A program made the position numbers and the translations under genes. From Gymnopus androsaceus JB14 (lineage: Eukaryota > Basidiomycota > Agaricomycetes > Agaricales > Omphalotaceae): 64,000 nt of DNA. The DNA lies in NCBI GenBank assembly GCA_009733575.1, contig ML769485.1, positions 62,001 through 126,000 of the forward strand, read 5' to 3'. Shown one piece after another: positions 45,456-57,665 of this stretch. The first letter of the stretch is position 1, and each line of letters starts with the position of its first letter. Under the pieces are notes generated by a model, which saw nothing but the letters and a program-made list of their open reading frames with translations, was not told where the DNA came from and ran no database searches.

Positions 45456-45977
45456 TTAGTCTGATGCTGCTGTTGCTCGTGCTAGAAATGTAGAGTTAGA
45501 AATGGTAGGACAGTACAGAAAAAAAAAAGAAAACGCACTGTAGATGAGCTGAGCACTGTGGTGTACGATACGTTTGATCTGACCCTCCTTCTCTAAATGC
45601 TTGATAGCAAGTCGTGCAAGACTGCCGTTGATTTTCAGACGTTCGATGAGGGTAGACTGGGAGATCATTCGGAAGGTGGGTACTTCCTTCACGATACGGT
45701 CGTAGGTGGCCTTGTCAAGAGCGACAATGTGTTGGGCCTTGTCCTTGACCTTTCCCTTGGACCACTTCTTCTTCTTTGCTGCTTTTCCTCCGCTGGAGGA
45801 GGTGGGGCTGCTGCTTTAGCCTTGGCCTGAAAAGAAGATAAGTATTAGCGACATCCAAACCCGAGAGGCGAGATCCAGCGAATCATGAGAAATAATCCAT
45901 TATTCTATGGACCAGCAGCTCCTCCAGAACGATTCTCTTTGAACCCAGACGCATCTAGCAGCGAAACGACGTACCAT
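45456..45977 (-). CDS. RPS25: 40S ribosomal protein eS25
   Basis: Small-subunit ribosomal protein. Exons: 45977-45975 (ATG alone), 45826-45539 and 45481-45456, with introns of 148 and 57 bp; an intron straight after the ATG is common in ribosomal protein genes. The conserved body is diagnostic: [77 protein letters not shown]. The N-terminus MAKAKAAAP reads in a different frame. The two join only if one base is missing from the sequence, most simply one C in the run at about 45806-45809. For an essential single-copy gene this points to a sequence error. It is divergent from glucosidase II beta, with 166 bp between the ATGs. Confidence 0.92.
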
Positions 45978-46143
45978 TGAGGGAGGAGGAAAGGGTTTTG
46001 AAGAAGTTTTTCAGAGCTCTTCTGAAACTAACCTCTTTGCTTAAGTCAGCTATTTGTGGCTATGCACTAACACGTATCCACAGCGTTGGCGCTGGTCGCG
46101 TCTTATTTCGCTTTACTAGTCGCGTCGAGGTTGGCTGGCAGTA

Positions 46144-48347
46144 ATGCTGTGGCTTCTTCTACTACCTCTCCCACTCAGAGCCTTTGCTGCTTTGGACAAG
46201 ACATTTGGCGTATCGCCCGACCTTGTTGCTAAATATGTTCCCTCAAAGTCAAATATGTGGACCTGTCTGGACGGCTCGAAAGAAATACCTTGGGACTTTG
46301 TGAATGATGACTCTTGTGACTGCTCCGATGGAAGTGATGAGCCAGGTGAGCTCTGGAATTATTACCATTGTCCAAGTACTGAAGTCATTCACAGGAACTG
46401 GCGCTTGTCCAAACCAGTCCTTCTACTGCCAAAATAAAGGTCATATTGGCTCTTTTATCCCAAGTTCCAGAGTGAAAGACGGACTATGTGGTAGGTTTTG
46501 TCATGGTAATGCATCCAAGCAGTGATATATATCCTAGCCAGAACCCACTTGTTGTGACGGATCGGATGAGCGCCCAGGAGTCTGCAAGAACGTTTGCAAA
46601 CAAGTCGGCGAGGCTTACAAGAAGAAGTTCGATGAGGAAATAAAACTTCGGAAGACAGTGAGTAGATAACATTTATCAATCTGCAACAGCATCCTTATAG
46701 TTATTTAGGGTTCCAAAATTCGTTCAACATATATCGCTTTCGCGCATAAAGAGAAGAAGCGGTTAGAAGAGGTTATCGAGAGCTCTGGCGCAGAAATTAT
46801 AATTCAAGAGAAGGAGCTCGAGCGTGTTAGAGGTGAGCCATTCGATTTTGACTTGCGGTCCATACTGACTCTGTCTCTAGCCATCGCTGAGCGAACAGAA
46901 GCGCTATCTGCTGCTGCTCTTGAAATGAAACAACAGTCTCGTGAGTTGATGCAATACTGCTTGTATGGTCACCTAATGATACCTGTTCTGCAGCTCTTTA
47001 CAATTCCCTCCTCATACATTCGAATGCCTTGAAGTCCCTACAGATGGAACACCAGAAGCATCTCAAGCGCGAGAAGGAACTGAGCACCATTTTGGACTCC
47101 CTCCGTACCGGCTACAACCCCAACTACCAGGATATGGCTGTCCTCGAAGCCGTTCGAGGATGGGAAGAAATCGCTGGACTACCTCACATCAACGACGTCG
47201 GAAAGGATTCAGTCACTGATGAAGAGGCAGGTGTCGACGAGAGCTCTGGCGACTTGCAGGTCGCCAAACCCGCTGTTGAAGAAGAAGAATCCGAGTTCTG
47301 GACGGCTGAAGAGCTCGAGAACGACTTGGACGACCTCTTGAAGACGGACTATGTGTCTCTACTTTTGGAACACGATGATTATGCGCAAGCTCCAGCCGAA
47401 GGCTCCGTTCGTAAGCATTTCTTTCACTTATTTTTTCGAGTGGCCGTTTTACCGTTTTATTTAATTGAGCAGTGTTTGATCTCGCTTCTTATCTACCCGA
47501 TTCCATCGCGCCCCAGTACGAAGAATTCAAAGAAACTTTTGTGTCCTGGCTCGTAGGTTTGGGCATCATCAAAGGCGAATCGCCTAGTTCCACAGGTTCG
47601 TTGAAGCCTTTGATATTTATGTCAAGTAACGCAGTTCACACGTCACTAGATACTTCCCGTTCTCGTCAAGCTCTTTCGGACGCTGAGGTCCACCTCAGAG
47701 ATCTTAAGAAAGAAAAAGAACAGGCGGAGAACGATCTCAAGGAAATGTTCAACGTTCACGGCTACGGAGCCGAAGGTGAATGGAAGAAACTCGACGGCAC
47801 ATGTCTCAGGACGGACGTTGGAGAGTAAGTATGCGATTTTGCTTTCCGTACACCCCATTAACGGGTTTCTTTCAGCTACACGTATGAAGTTTGCCTCTTT
47901 GGTGAAGCTAAGCAGATTCCCAAGAAAGGCGGAACCACCTTCAGTCTCGGGTCCGTCGTTTTCGCTGCCCTTTTCTTTCTACCTTTCCTAAACCTAAAAA
48001 TCAGGAAATTCTCTTCGTGGAACGACTCTCCCGATGTCAAACCCGGAGACGAAGAATATTACCGCAAGCAAGTCTACAAACGCGGTACTCGATGCTGGAA
48101 CGGACCAGAGCGAAATGTTGTGGTGCGTATTCGAATCTTGGTACTCCGTACTCCCGATATGTCAATCTCTAATTTTACCTTCACTCGCACGTAGCTATTG
48201 CTCAGCTGTGGCACCGACAATGTCCTAGATTCAGTTGTGGAGCTTGAGAAATGCGAGTATCAATTCTCAGGGACGACGCCTGCCCTGTGTCTTCCGTTGA
48301 ACGGTTCTGAAGGAAAAGGCAAGAAGAAATCCAAGGATGAGCTATGA
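46144..48347 (+). CDS. gtb1: Glucosidase II beta subunit (PRKCSH-like)
   Basis: 552 residues in eleven exons: 46144-46345, 46395-46490, 46542-46657, 46709-46832, 46881-46940, 46994-47410, 47473-47595, 47650-47824, 47876-47950, 48005-48122 and 48195-48347. The sum is in frame. It is the regulatory subunit of the ER enzyme that trims glucose from N-glycans in the calnexin cycle. Signs: a signal peptide at residues 1-17; two Cys-rich LDL-receptor-A-like repeats (DDSCDCSDGSDEP and CEPTCCDGSDERPG); a long coiled-coil and acidic middle (KEKKRLEEVIESS, EEEESEFWTAEELENDL); a C-terminal MRH domain with paired Cys (CLFGEAKQIP, RCWNGPERNVVLLLSCGTDN, CEYQF); and a terminal KDEL retention signal. Confidence 0.95.
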
Positions 48348-50037
48348 GTGGTCATCGGATCGAACTTGGGATCCCTAGATTGATAAAACGAGGTACGTGT
48401 TGCTGTTGGTTCTTGGGTTTGGCCTGTTTTGGCCGTCTTTCTTGTCTCTCTCTCATTCAAGTTGCTTGTTGCTTACATGGTCTCTATCCTTTTTGCAGGC
48501 TCTCTATATTATAGGCTCTATCTATTTAGGAATAATTTTGTTCGTTGCTTGTGAATCATGATAAATCATCCGTTCTCAGCCTGAGAGATTGAGCTTTGGA
48601 GCGAGAACGTTCCTACCCGTACAGTGTATTGCATGATCCCCTCGGGTTCCTCAAACTTCCAAGTTCCATCGAATGACCTTCTGTTGAAACTTGACGGTGA
48701 TTTCCTGTTACAGCTGATGATGTGCAGTGGCGGGAAAGTCATTGGAATTTGTTGTAGTGAAGAAGAGATTCAGAATGGAACTTGCCGCGATGAGCTATGA
48801 GATGTGCCTAACCGTTGGTCGTTAGCTTGAACATGTATATAGGCTTTGTTGCGGTTTCTTTTGCGACGCCCTACGATCTAATCTCTTGGTGCATCGTATT
48901 GAGGTGCGCTAAGTAATTTAAAAATGCAGTGCAGTTTTAAGTTAACCTTTGTGTTTATCAGCCAAACCTCCATATATCTTTCATTAGCTTGTATGTATGT
49001 CTTGCGAGAGTCGTATCTTTGTCGCCCGCGCAAAAATCGGCATCCATCCGATTCTGGTTGGGGAGGAATGCCTCGGCTGAGATCAGCGGCGCGCAGTGGG
49101 CGCACTATACTAACTGACCTGACTTGTCTTTTTCCCTGCTTGCCAGTTGTTCATTTCCGTTCAAGGGGTTCTCGGGTGATGTTTATTCCCTGCTCTTCGC
49201 TGCTAAACGCGTCGACATCGACCACCCTAGACTTGATAACTCCTATGGAATGGGGCTGATTTTAGGGTCGAATGACGCTGCATCACTGTTTTCACTTTAC
49301 GCCACAGGGAAAACTCGAGTCCGTTCATCCGTTCACCGCTGAATGTATGCACGCCAAAACCGCTATCTGTCCCATCGGACATGTCAACTGCGGCATGCAC
49401 TGTAAAAAAAGATGTTGGTCTAATAGCGTCTAATTTGCTTTCTTTTCCACAGATGTTCAGCGAAAGTGAGTACATACAGTGACACAGTTCATGATAGCAC
49501 TTGCCTTCAACTGGGTTTCAAGGACCAATCAAACTTATATTGGATTTCGACCATATATGTTCATGCAAACCCGACGCTTTCGTCGCGATCATCGTTTAAT
49601 CATTTGTCGCCAAATTATAATATCTATGTATGGTATGACGACCAAGTTGAAGTTTTCAAGTATTGCTTTTCGAAGTATACTTTTCTCAAGTATTGGAACT
49701 TGCCTGGATATGTTACCGATATGTTTCTGTTGGACTTGCGCGTAATGATACCATAAATGTCGCGTCCCGGGGCCCAGGCTCACGCGCTGACGCCGTTGCA
49801 GTCAATTACGGCTCCAGCGAAGGGAGAACCGCGGGAAGAGTATCACGTTACTCGCGTCTGCCCTCGATCTTTCCCCGTTCTCTCACAATCACAAATCTCT
49901 CTCTTCGAACGGTATGTCATTGAGTCATGGCAGTCCGAATTCAGTGTAAGTATAGGTCACCGGTTTCTCTACACAAAGGGTTATATAACTCTAAGTAAAT
50001 CCTGCTCGGTATCCCCGGTCCATTTCCAAGGTCTTCC
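48348..50037. other. Intergenic region
   Basis: No supported gene over 1.7 kb. Two overlapping plus-strand frames near 49466-49756 have no splice-linked neighbours or motif. The last 300 bases are the promoter side of acyltransferase 3. Confidence 0.45.
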
Positions 50038-51606
50038 ATGGATTTGTCCTCCGACGTTAACCAACACGCATTCTTTCCTCTGACTGTATTTGACCGCGTA
50101 CTTGAACGGTCTGCGTTCGTGACTGGATGGCTGGTCGAAGGCACTATCGACGTCGATGTAGTCGCCTCTGCTTTAAGAAGGGTCACAGATAAGTGGCGAA
50201 TGCTTGCTGGGCGGTTGGAATCTAGGGTGGAACGCGACGTATGTTGACTGAGAATGATTCGTTTCAACTTGATTTCATAAATTATTGTCCAGAGCACGAA
50301 ATGGTCAATAAAGATCCCTTTGGGCAATCTCGACCCACAATACGCCACCTTTGCTCTCACAAGTTCTGTTTCAAGCACTCCGATAACGCAATACATCCCT
50401 ATCCCTATCCCTCATAGCTCTCCATCCCTTCCGCACTCTTTCTTTATACATGCAGATACGCCGCGTCAATATGCGACCTGGAAGTCCAAAAACTATCCAC
50501 TCACATGCTGGCATATAACACATTTTCCTGCCCTCGCAGAAACAGACAAATCATATAGCTGTATTGGCTTTGCGCGTTGTCATGGGGTGCTCGATGGTAT
50601 TGCGGCTGCTATGATAGTGAACGCGTTGATATGTGAAATGACGGGACAGACTTGGACGGTTCCCCCGCTGCCCCCTCCAGGTCTCAACATAAATCCCATA
50701 CAGGAAGTTTTGGATCGAGCTGTTTCCGAGTCTCACAACTTGGAGGAGTTCAAGGACTTGTCGGGCTACACTACTGTGGGTATTACTGGCGCACTCAGAA
50801 TCGCTGCATGGCACACGCGTGAAAGATGGTGGAACAACGCTCAGCGCCGAATATTCATCATTCCAGGACCGGTTGTCTCTCGATTTTTGGACAAAGTACG
50901 AGCCTCTCTGCCATCCCAGTCCAACGATTCAGACCATATCAGTACCGGGGATATTCTCACAGCTTGGTTAATGAGAGTATGTATCCCTTTTTTGACTTGA
51001 GCACAGACTGATAACGTCTCTCCTTTCAGACGATATACGTTCATGGCACGAGTGACTCGACAACGGTATATTGTAGCAACTTTGCCAACTTTCGTACGGT
51101 GCTGGAGTCCACCGATGATAGAATTCTCCGAGTACGCTCACAATGCATTTGTTCCACTTCCATACCCTCTCTATACCGTCGAAGATCTAAAGAAAATACC
51201 GCTTCCTGAAATCGCTCGTCAAATGTCGGCCGCGCGAAAGACACTATCAAAAAAGCATGTCGTCGCCGGCTATTTAACGATGGCGGAGAATCCGCTGTCC
51301 ATACCGGGTCAACAAAAGCCGCTCAAGGAAACGTTTATAATGTCTAACGTATCCGCCTCTCGTATTCTGGAGGCTAACTGGGGCCCCGCTGGAGGCTCCA
51401 AAACGCTTTGTGGATACAGATATTCCCTGACTCCTACCGATCTCAGTTTGACGAATTTGGTCTATATATCCGGCAGACTTTCTGACTCTAGTCTTGTCCT
51501 CGACACTACGTTGAAGGAAAACAGGAGGGAGCTTCTGGAATCCGAAATTTGGCATATGATTGCAGAGTACAACGCCTCTAAATGGCTATCGCAGACCTTG
51601 AACTGA
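50038..51606 (+). CDS. HXXXD acyltransferase 3, divergent, one frame break
   Basis: About 487 residues in three exons: 50038-50238, 50293-50976 and 51030-51606. It is a distant member of the HXXXD transferase class: HGVLDG in FARCHGVLDGIAAAMIVNA is the catalytic motif, and a DILTAWL segment precedes exon 3 as in the family. The C-terminal part reads SEYAHNAFVPLPYPLYTVEDL and GYRYSLTPTDLSLTNLVYISG, with no DFGWG-like motif. Exon 3 starts in the frame of TIYVHGTSDSTTVYCSNFAN but the conserved remainder is in the next frame: a +1 change between about 51105 and 51130, with no intron to explain it. Acyl acceptor unknown. It is not a recent copy of genes 1 and 2. Confidence 0.75.
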
Positions 51607-51846
51607 CGAATAAGCTCGTCTCCTTCAACCTCTGCATTGCTATGTGCCCTAAATCCGTATATATTGTAGACGTTCATTCACAAACAATTTTACTTATCCT
51701 TATATCTATCTTTACTACTTACTATTAGTGATTCTCGAAATTATGAACGTATCCATTCAGTGTTTGTGACGCGTATAACCTGCTCGAGAATCGCGAACCA
51801 AGCGCCGAACGCAAGCTGCCGAACGCAAGCTGCCGGCCGGCAAGTC

Positions 51847-52741
51847 ATGTGGTCGTGTTTCAAAAAACAAAATCCCGAATCGTTCCACTTACGCGGACCC
51901 TTCACTCTTAATTTCTACATCCATGACAAAAGGCGGACGAATGCGTCAGAAAAGAAGGTGGTTTCTCGTGGTCAGAGTTCAATCACAAAATGGGTGTCGT
52001 CTCTCGCAGCGGTTTTGCTACTTGTCGCGACCTGTGGATGGCTAGATACCATCAAGGTGAGCCTCGAAATTTCCTCTCCATATTTTCCCTAAAACTGCTA
52101 ATAGGACCGGTGGTATGTCTTTGATCCTACGAGCATCCACCAATTAGCCCAAGCAGCTATTGCGTCCTCGCCCGATAATCCAACTGGAATGATTGAACAT
52201 ATCGTCGCGAACCTTACAGCTACATACCCCTCTTCTACGATTGCTCTCAACACCGACTCAAAAGAATGGGTATTCAGTAACGCTGGCGGAGCCATGGGCG
52301 CAATGTATATCATTCATGCCAGCATTACGGAATACCTCATCATCTTCGGCACTCCTCTCGGTACTGAAGGTCATACTGGCTTACACACGGCTGACGATTA
52401 CTTCAACATCCTCGTCGGAGAGCAATGGGCTTTTAGTCCCGGTCAGCTGGAAATGGAACGGTACCCTCCAGGAAGCGTCCATTATCTTCCAAGAGGAACT
52501 GCGAAACAGTACAAGATGCACGAGGGCTGCTTTGCTATGGAATATGCCCGAGGTTTGTTTTGCTTATCCGCCTTCTTTTAAAGCGATGTCTTAAAATCTT
52601 GCTTCAGGATGGATTCCTCTCATGCTCCCCTTCGGTTTTGCCGATACCATAACGTCGACGTTGGATATACCCACATTATATCATACCATCAGGGTGACTG
52701 GTCGCGAAATACTCAGAAACTTGTTTATTGGCAAGATATAA
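51847..52741 (+). CDS. ERG2: ERG2, sterol C8-C7 isomerase
   Basis: 263 residues in three exons: 51847-52056, 52105-52552 and 52608-52741. The sum is in frame. ERG2 moves the sterol double bond from C8 to C7 (fecosterol to episterol) in ergosterol synthesis on the ER membrane, and is the fungal relative of the sigma-1 receptor. It has a single N-terminal membrane segment (SSLAAVLLLVATCGWLDTIK), then the conserved DRWYVFDP start of the sigma fold, EWVFSNAGGAMGAMYIIHAS, TEYLIIFGTPLGTEGHTGLH, DDYFNILVGEQWAF, the RYPPGSVHYLPRG loop and GWIPLMLPFGFADT. ATG 51847 is the first ATG in frame; the basic N-terminal extension of about 40 residues is variable in this family. Confidence 0.95.
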
Positions 52742-53297
52742 TTATTCTACTTCAATATGTATGGTGGTAATTAAATTCATATTCCGGACTCGGCTGTGGT
52801 CGTGCCAAGACAGCGGGTTCTTTCTGCTGTTGAACTTTATTATTATATAGGGTACATAGTGCGACTTTGAGAGAACAGAGTAGTGTTCATGAGCTGTATC
52901 GACTTCACAACAGTGTAATTTGTGAAATCTTTCGGGTGTTGCCGAACAGAGCCACACCGCTAACGCCCGTAGTCAAAGCGTACGTTCTCAACTGTAAATA
53001 TCACATTCATCTTGTGGATGGCAAAGGGAAGAGAAAATCCGACAAGATGGCGCAGGCACGAGCTGAGATGATCCTTCAAGTTGAGGCAGACAGCTCTCTC
53101 ACATGACCGCGAGGGATCCGATTAGGGACTGCCATGGATTTAAGAATCCGGGTATCCACCCACGTCCACCGTAGATTTGTGGACGGGTACGGGGCGGGCA
53201 TTTTTCCACGGTTTAGTATGAATACAGGTATCTGTGGTTCAGTGCGTGATTTGTATCATCTTTACTTCCTACGCATCACCTGTAATGAAACAATATC
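52742..53297. other. Intergenic region
   Basis: No supported gene. An 80-codon plus-strand frame at 52867-53106 is unrecognised. Marks the switch from the gene-rich segment to the second repeat block. Confidence 0.45.
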
Positions 53298-53585
53298 TTG
53301 TCTTCTCTATGGAACAACATGAGAAAGCCATTTACGGTATGGGTAAGTATTTATTGCCTTCGCCAGCTCAAGGTCATTTTGGAGCTTTTTGACCTCTTCA
53401 GCATTTGTTCCTACACTGAGGGTGTTTGGTTAGCATCATCAGTTGATGTTGAATGCAACTTCTCAGGTGGACGGTGCCAGGTCAACTTCATGCAGACAAA
53501 TATGTCTCATGATATCTTTAAGTCATCGATGGCTCTAGGATCATGGTGCAATGCACCATTCTATGACATTCATGAGGCAATATGA
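53298..53585 (+). mobile_element. hAT transposase C-terminal remnant
   Basis: A 95-codon frame ending WLASSVDVECNFSGGRCQVN, then NMSHDIFKSSMALGSW. This matches the C-terminal dimerisation region of hAT transposases, whose signature is SSSVDVERxFSxGR followed by a MxLGSW-like helix. Cys replaces the usual Arg after VDVE. The rest of the transposase is not found nearby, so this is a dead fragment. Confidence 0.75.
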
Positions 53586-53961
53586 GCAGTAGAGAGTGCT
53601 ATGAGAGGAAGAAGTGAATTAAACAAGGATGGTTAGCATTATTGGGATACTATGACTCTACATAATAATTGTGATTACCAACTAATACGCTTCCAGTCCT
53701 TCTTCTTACAAGCTTTTTGACATTGCAAACATCTTTGGCATGCCTAATACAGTAAATCAAATAGATTAGATATGTAAATAAGGTCAGGTACAGCAACCGT
53801 GGTTGCCTGTAACCATAAACATTGCCCCGGGTGGACTGAAATCTGTGTGAATTTCAAAGTCCGCCCCGGGGAAGCTCCCGGGGTGACCATGCTAGTCCCT
53901 AGATCTGATGGAAATTTGGGAAAGGTTGAAGAATATTCACCACGGATGAGGATTTGCAATG

Positions 53962-54880
53962 GGGACGCTTCTTGATCCTGAACCACCACCATCTCAAAAC
54001 TCTCCCATGCTTGTTGTGGGCTTTTTTCTTTGTGCTGGCCACTCAACAGGAGCGCGAGCTGTAGTGCCGCACCCTGCTCAGCATACAGAAGGCCTCCCTT
54101 CAAATTCTAGCAGGACAACTCGCTAGTTTCAACACTTCGTTCCCAGAAGACTCTGGAAAGAGGGAACAATGGCTACACCTCTTGTCTGGATCTCCTTGTG
54201 CACCAAGATGGTAGCCATTTTGCACCATTGGCTCTTTCTGCCACCACCGACTATCTTCAGTCTGCTTTTACCCAAAACCTTTGGCACCAGGCTTCTATCC
54301 TTATTCCTTTTCCAGCATATTTTCATCTATCCTTGATCTAGGTCCATGTTTCATGGCCATTGCATTGGGGCCCACACACATATCTTCCCAGCATATTCAT
54401 AGCTGTCAGACTGGTGCTCAGAAGCTCAGGTCTTCCGCAGGGACTTTGTCCACCTCTGATCTGCCACCCAGCCTTGCCACCCAATAAAATGAGTTGTATG
54501 GACGCACAGCGTCCTAATCACTGCACTGTGTTAGAATGTGCCCAACACCATGCTATACCTATTTCTTGGAGAAGGGGGAGCATTGGGATTGTGGAGAAAG
54601 GAAGGAGCCTGGGAAGGTGGTGGAGAGTGAGAGATGGGTGGGATAGGATTCATTTTTCTGTACCTGCTGTTTCAGTTAGGTTGCATCCTTCTTTGGCAAG
54701 CTCTTTGCTGCAAGGCCTAGACCTCAAAAGCAATTTGTAGCAGTTTTCACCCCTATGCACAGTATGCCTTTATGTGATGTTTTCTCTCTCTAGTAGCATT
54801 GTCTACTTTGTCATAGTGTAATGCCTACCATATCCTTTGGGACCATGGGCAATAAACAAGGATCCAAAAAAAAAAAAGGG
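53962..54880 (+). mobile_element. Poly(A)-tailed retroposed insertion
   Basis: Ends in a 12-A tract (54867-54878) about 16 bp after AATAAA. The 14-bp GGATTTGCAATGGG flanks it on both sides (53950-53963 and about 54880-54893). Removing the insert and one repeat restores the copia gag reading ...GFAMG-LALKWQFL.... This is the hallmark of LINE-type retroposition. The cargo (about 900 bp) shows no recognised protein; it may be a 5'-truncated LINE, a SINE or a processed transcript. Confidence 0.8.
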
Positions 54881-55274
54881 ATTTGCAATGGGTCTTGCAC
54901 TCAAGTGGCAGTTTCTCACATCAAAGAAGGGATGAAATCAAATGATGCAGGCATGGATTGGGAAGATTCAAGCCCAAGCTCTTGAAATGGAGATTGCTGA
55001 AGTCAAAGTCAGCAAGCAGGATGTCATTCTTGCTCTAACTCTTGGTCTCCCCTCCACTTATGGTGCCATCATTATTTCCTTCAGTGCGATGGACCCCAAG
55101 AAACTCATAATTGACACTGTCATTACTCGCTTGCTTAATGAGGAAACTCACCAATAGAATCCATTCCCACACTCCCACCATACTGCCAACTTCAATGATC
55201 ACTTGTTGCTGCTCATACCTCCTGCCAGCCCCTATCTGATATTACTTGTGATGAGTTAGATTTGTGCTAGGTAT

Positions 55275-57006
55275 GAAAACCAACCAAACAACAATCACCC
55301 CAATCAGATATAATCCAAAAGGTTTAATTTAATGCGAGGAAGGAGGTTGTTGAAGGTTCCCTCGACTACTAATTGATTCGAAGAGAAAAGCACTTGACAG
55401 TTGACACAGATAGTGCGCGATGAACAAGGTTTTTATATTTGGAGGGAGGTTTTGAAAAGCCAACTAACGTACGACGACGCGCTGAACTAATCGAGGGGAA
55501 AGCAAACACCAAAGCACGGGTCAAGTACGCCAACTCAACAAACAACTTTGCGTATCTCGGGAGCCTTTACGTCGCCGCGCAATGATACTCCAACTCTCAG
55601 GGATTCCCACGAGTTACCTAACAAGCTTATACGACCGCCGCGCAAGTCACTCGAGTAGGCATTTTTAACACACTCAGCGAAGAGCGGGCAAGGGGTAGAA
55701 TCTGTTGGTAAAGCTAGGTAACACTCCGAGAAGCTTCCTCCCTAAAACTAGACCAAGCTGACACTTGGGTCCAAGACCTTTCCTAATCAACAACGGGCTC
55801 GTCGAGGTGTGCACGTTAGGCTCCACCTGCGGTCCTAAGACTGATGTGACCTCTCTTCGAGATGAAAACCAGGAATGCTTGACTTAATAGCCGGGAAGTA
55901 GAATGAACAGCCTCAGTATTATCAAGGTTACAAGAAGGCCACCCGTTTCAAAGGTTGTAGAGGACGATGCAGACGCGTCTGAGCGTGTACAAATCACTAC
56001 AGGTCCTAAGATAGAACTGCGTTTCAGGTATCAAGTCTAACTTGTCATTCCGAGATAGAATAGCTACCCTTATATACTGAGCGAGATATATGAAAATAGG
56101 AAAATGAGAGAAACTGAGCGAGATAGGATGAAACAGAGTAAGTAAAATAGAAAAAGATAAATAATGTCCATATATGCGTGTATACTATGGTTTTGCCTCG
56201 ACGTTTTCCTGCCTCGTTTGTTTGTCTTCCTCGATTGGGTTGACTTTTGGGATTTTGGTCCGAATTGACTCGAGTCATTTGCCTTTTTACAAGGCTCGCC
56301 AGTTCCTTTAGCAGAACAGCCCTCGGAAGTATTTCTATGTTTTTCCTTGCCAATGGGAGACTGGTTATTATCCCTAGTTCCGCGCGGTCTCGAGTCTAGA
56401 TGCCTGGTAGCATATGGATCTCGGTAAAACGCTGAGGCTCGGATAGAAATACTCCTTGGTCCTTCCGTGCTCTAGAAGTAGCTACAGCAAGTGGGTCATG
56501 TGGCCGCATTGGACTGCCGCGGCTATATGCCTGGGTGCTTTCCAGCGAGCGTCAACTTTGAGGGCACCCGTTAGGGTACTTCCTCATCTCGGTCCACCTT
56601 GCTTCGTTTAATAAACTTGAGTGTTGTTTAGACTCCTCGGTGAGCTGATCACGGAAGCGATGCCTCGTTAAGACTTCGATCCCTTGGGTATATCCTTCGA
56701 TGACCTAGCCTAGTATAACTGGTATGTGGGCTCATTTATCTGCCTTGGTCAGCAACTTGTTATCCAACAAGCTTGCCTCGCTACACCATACCGCGCATAG
56801 GACTTTGATCGAGGCGCATTCACAAAGTTAAGTATGGTACCATTGCGCGTACCATTACTCTGCAACCTCTTGGGTAGAATAGGTCCTCGGTAGATTTTAA
56901 CTATCAGCTTGGGCTCACTATAGTTCTCTTATTGACCGTGTTTTGTTACTAACAGAACCTAGGATTATTGGTTCTGCGCAGTTCTAGCCTTAGCCGAAAA
57001 ATTGGC
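55275..57006. mobile_element. Unidentified 1.7-kb insertion in copia gag
   Basis: Separates the gag helix region from the zinc knuckle. GTAT flanks both ends (55271-55274 and 57007-57010), a possible 4-bp target duplication. The content is non-coding to my eye; its A/T and G/C composition differs from the host element. A 102-codon minus-strand frame at 56045-56353 ends in a hydrophobic stretch and is not recognised. Terminal repeats are not obvious. Confidence 0.5.
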
Positions 57007-57099
57007 GTATCACTTGCTTCTTCTGTAGCAAGAAGGGATATTTCTGTTCCAACTGCCCTGACTGCAAAGCTTGGGAGAAGAGTAAGGCCTCTGGGAATG

Positions 57100-57419
57100 C
57101 TAAGGATGGACAGGGGTCAACCCCTGGGTTGGAAATGTCCTAACCTCACCCTTACCCTTCATACCCTTACCCTTCAGACCTCCAGGTTTTAGTAAGGGTT
57201 TTGGACAGAATGATGTATCACTCATGAGACTTTGAGTAGAATAGAGATAATAACACTTGAAAACATTCTTAAGAATGAGTTGAAGATCATAGGACATCAT
57301 GAGATGTCTAGATCATCAATTAAAAAAGGAAGGGTTTTGAAAGCTTCAACCCCTACCCTTACCCTCCATACCCTTGGGTCAAAAACCCTGGGTTGACCCC
57401 TACCCCTGTCCATCCTTAG
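57100..57419. mobile_element. MITE with CTAAGGATGGACAGGGGT termini
   Basis: 320 bp bounded by CTAAGGATGGACAGGGGT and its inverse, with CAACCC/GGGTTG just inside. The arms also hold CCCTTACCC repeats. Flanks GGCCTCTGGGAATG (left) and GGCCCCGGAATG (right) are an imperfect direct duplication; deleting the element and one copy restores gag (KASGNAHVA). No coding capacity. Confidence 0.8.
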
Positions 57420-57665
57420 GGCCCCGGAATGCACATGTTGCTTACACCAATCTGATTGGGCTGCAGATGGTGTGTGGTCTGATTCCAAGAGTGAAAATGT
57501 TGCTATTTAGATGGACAACAACAATTTGACATATGCTTGATGATGCACAATTGGATGACAATGGAATAGTTTGTTTTGATGAATGACATCTCTGTATGTT
57601 TTTGATTTCACCATTTTTATTTTTTGATATTCTTTCTTTTTTCATACATCTCAATTGTGGGGGTG

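Noticed and set aside
53744..54103. A minus-strand open frame across the left end of the poly(A) insertion, arguing against an insertion there.
   Set aside because: The plus-strand gag rejoins across the insert and the flanks carry a 14-bp direct repeat plus poly(A); the antisense frame is incidental.
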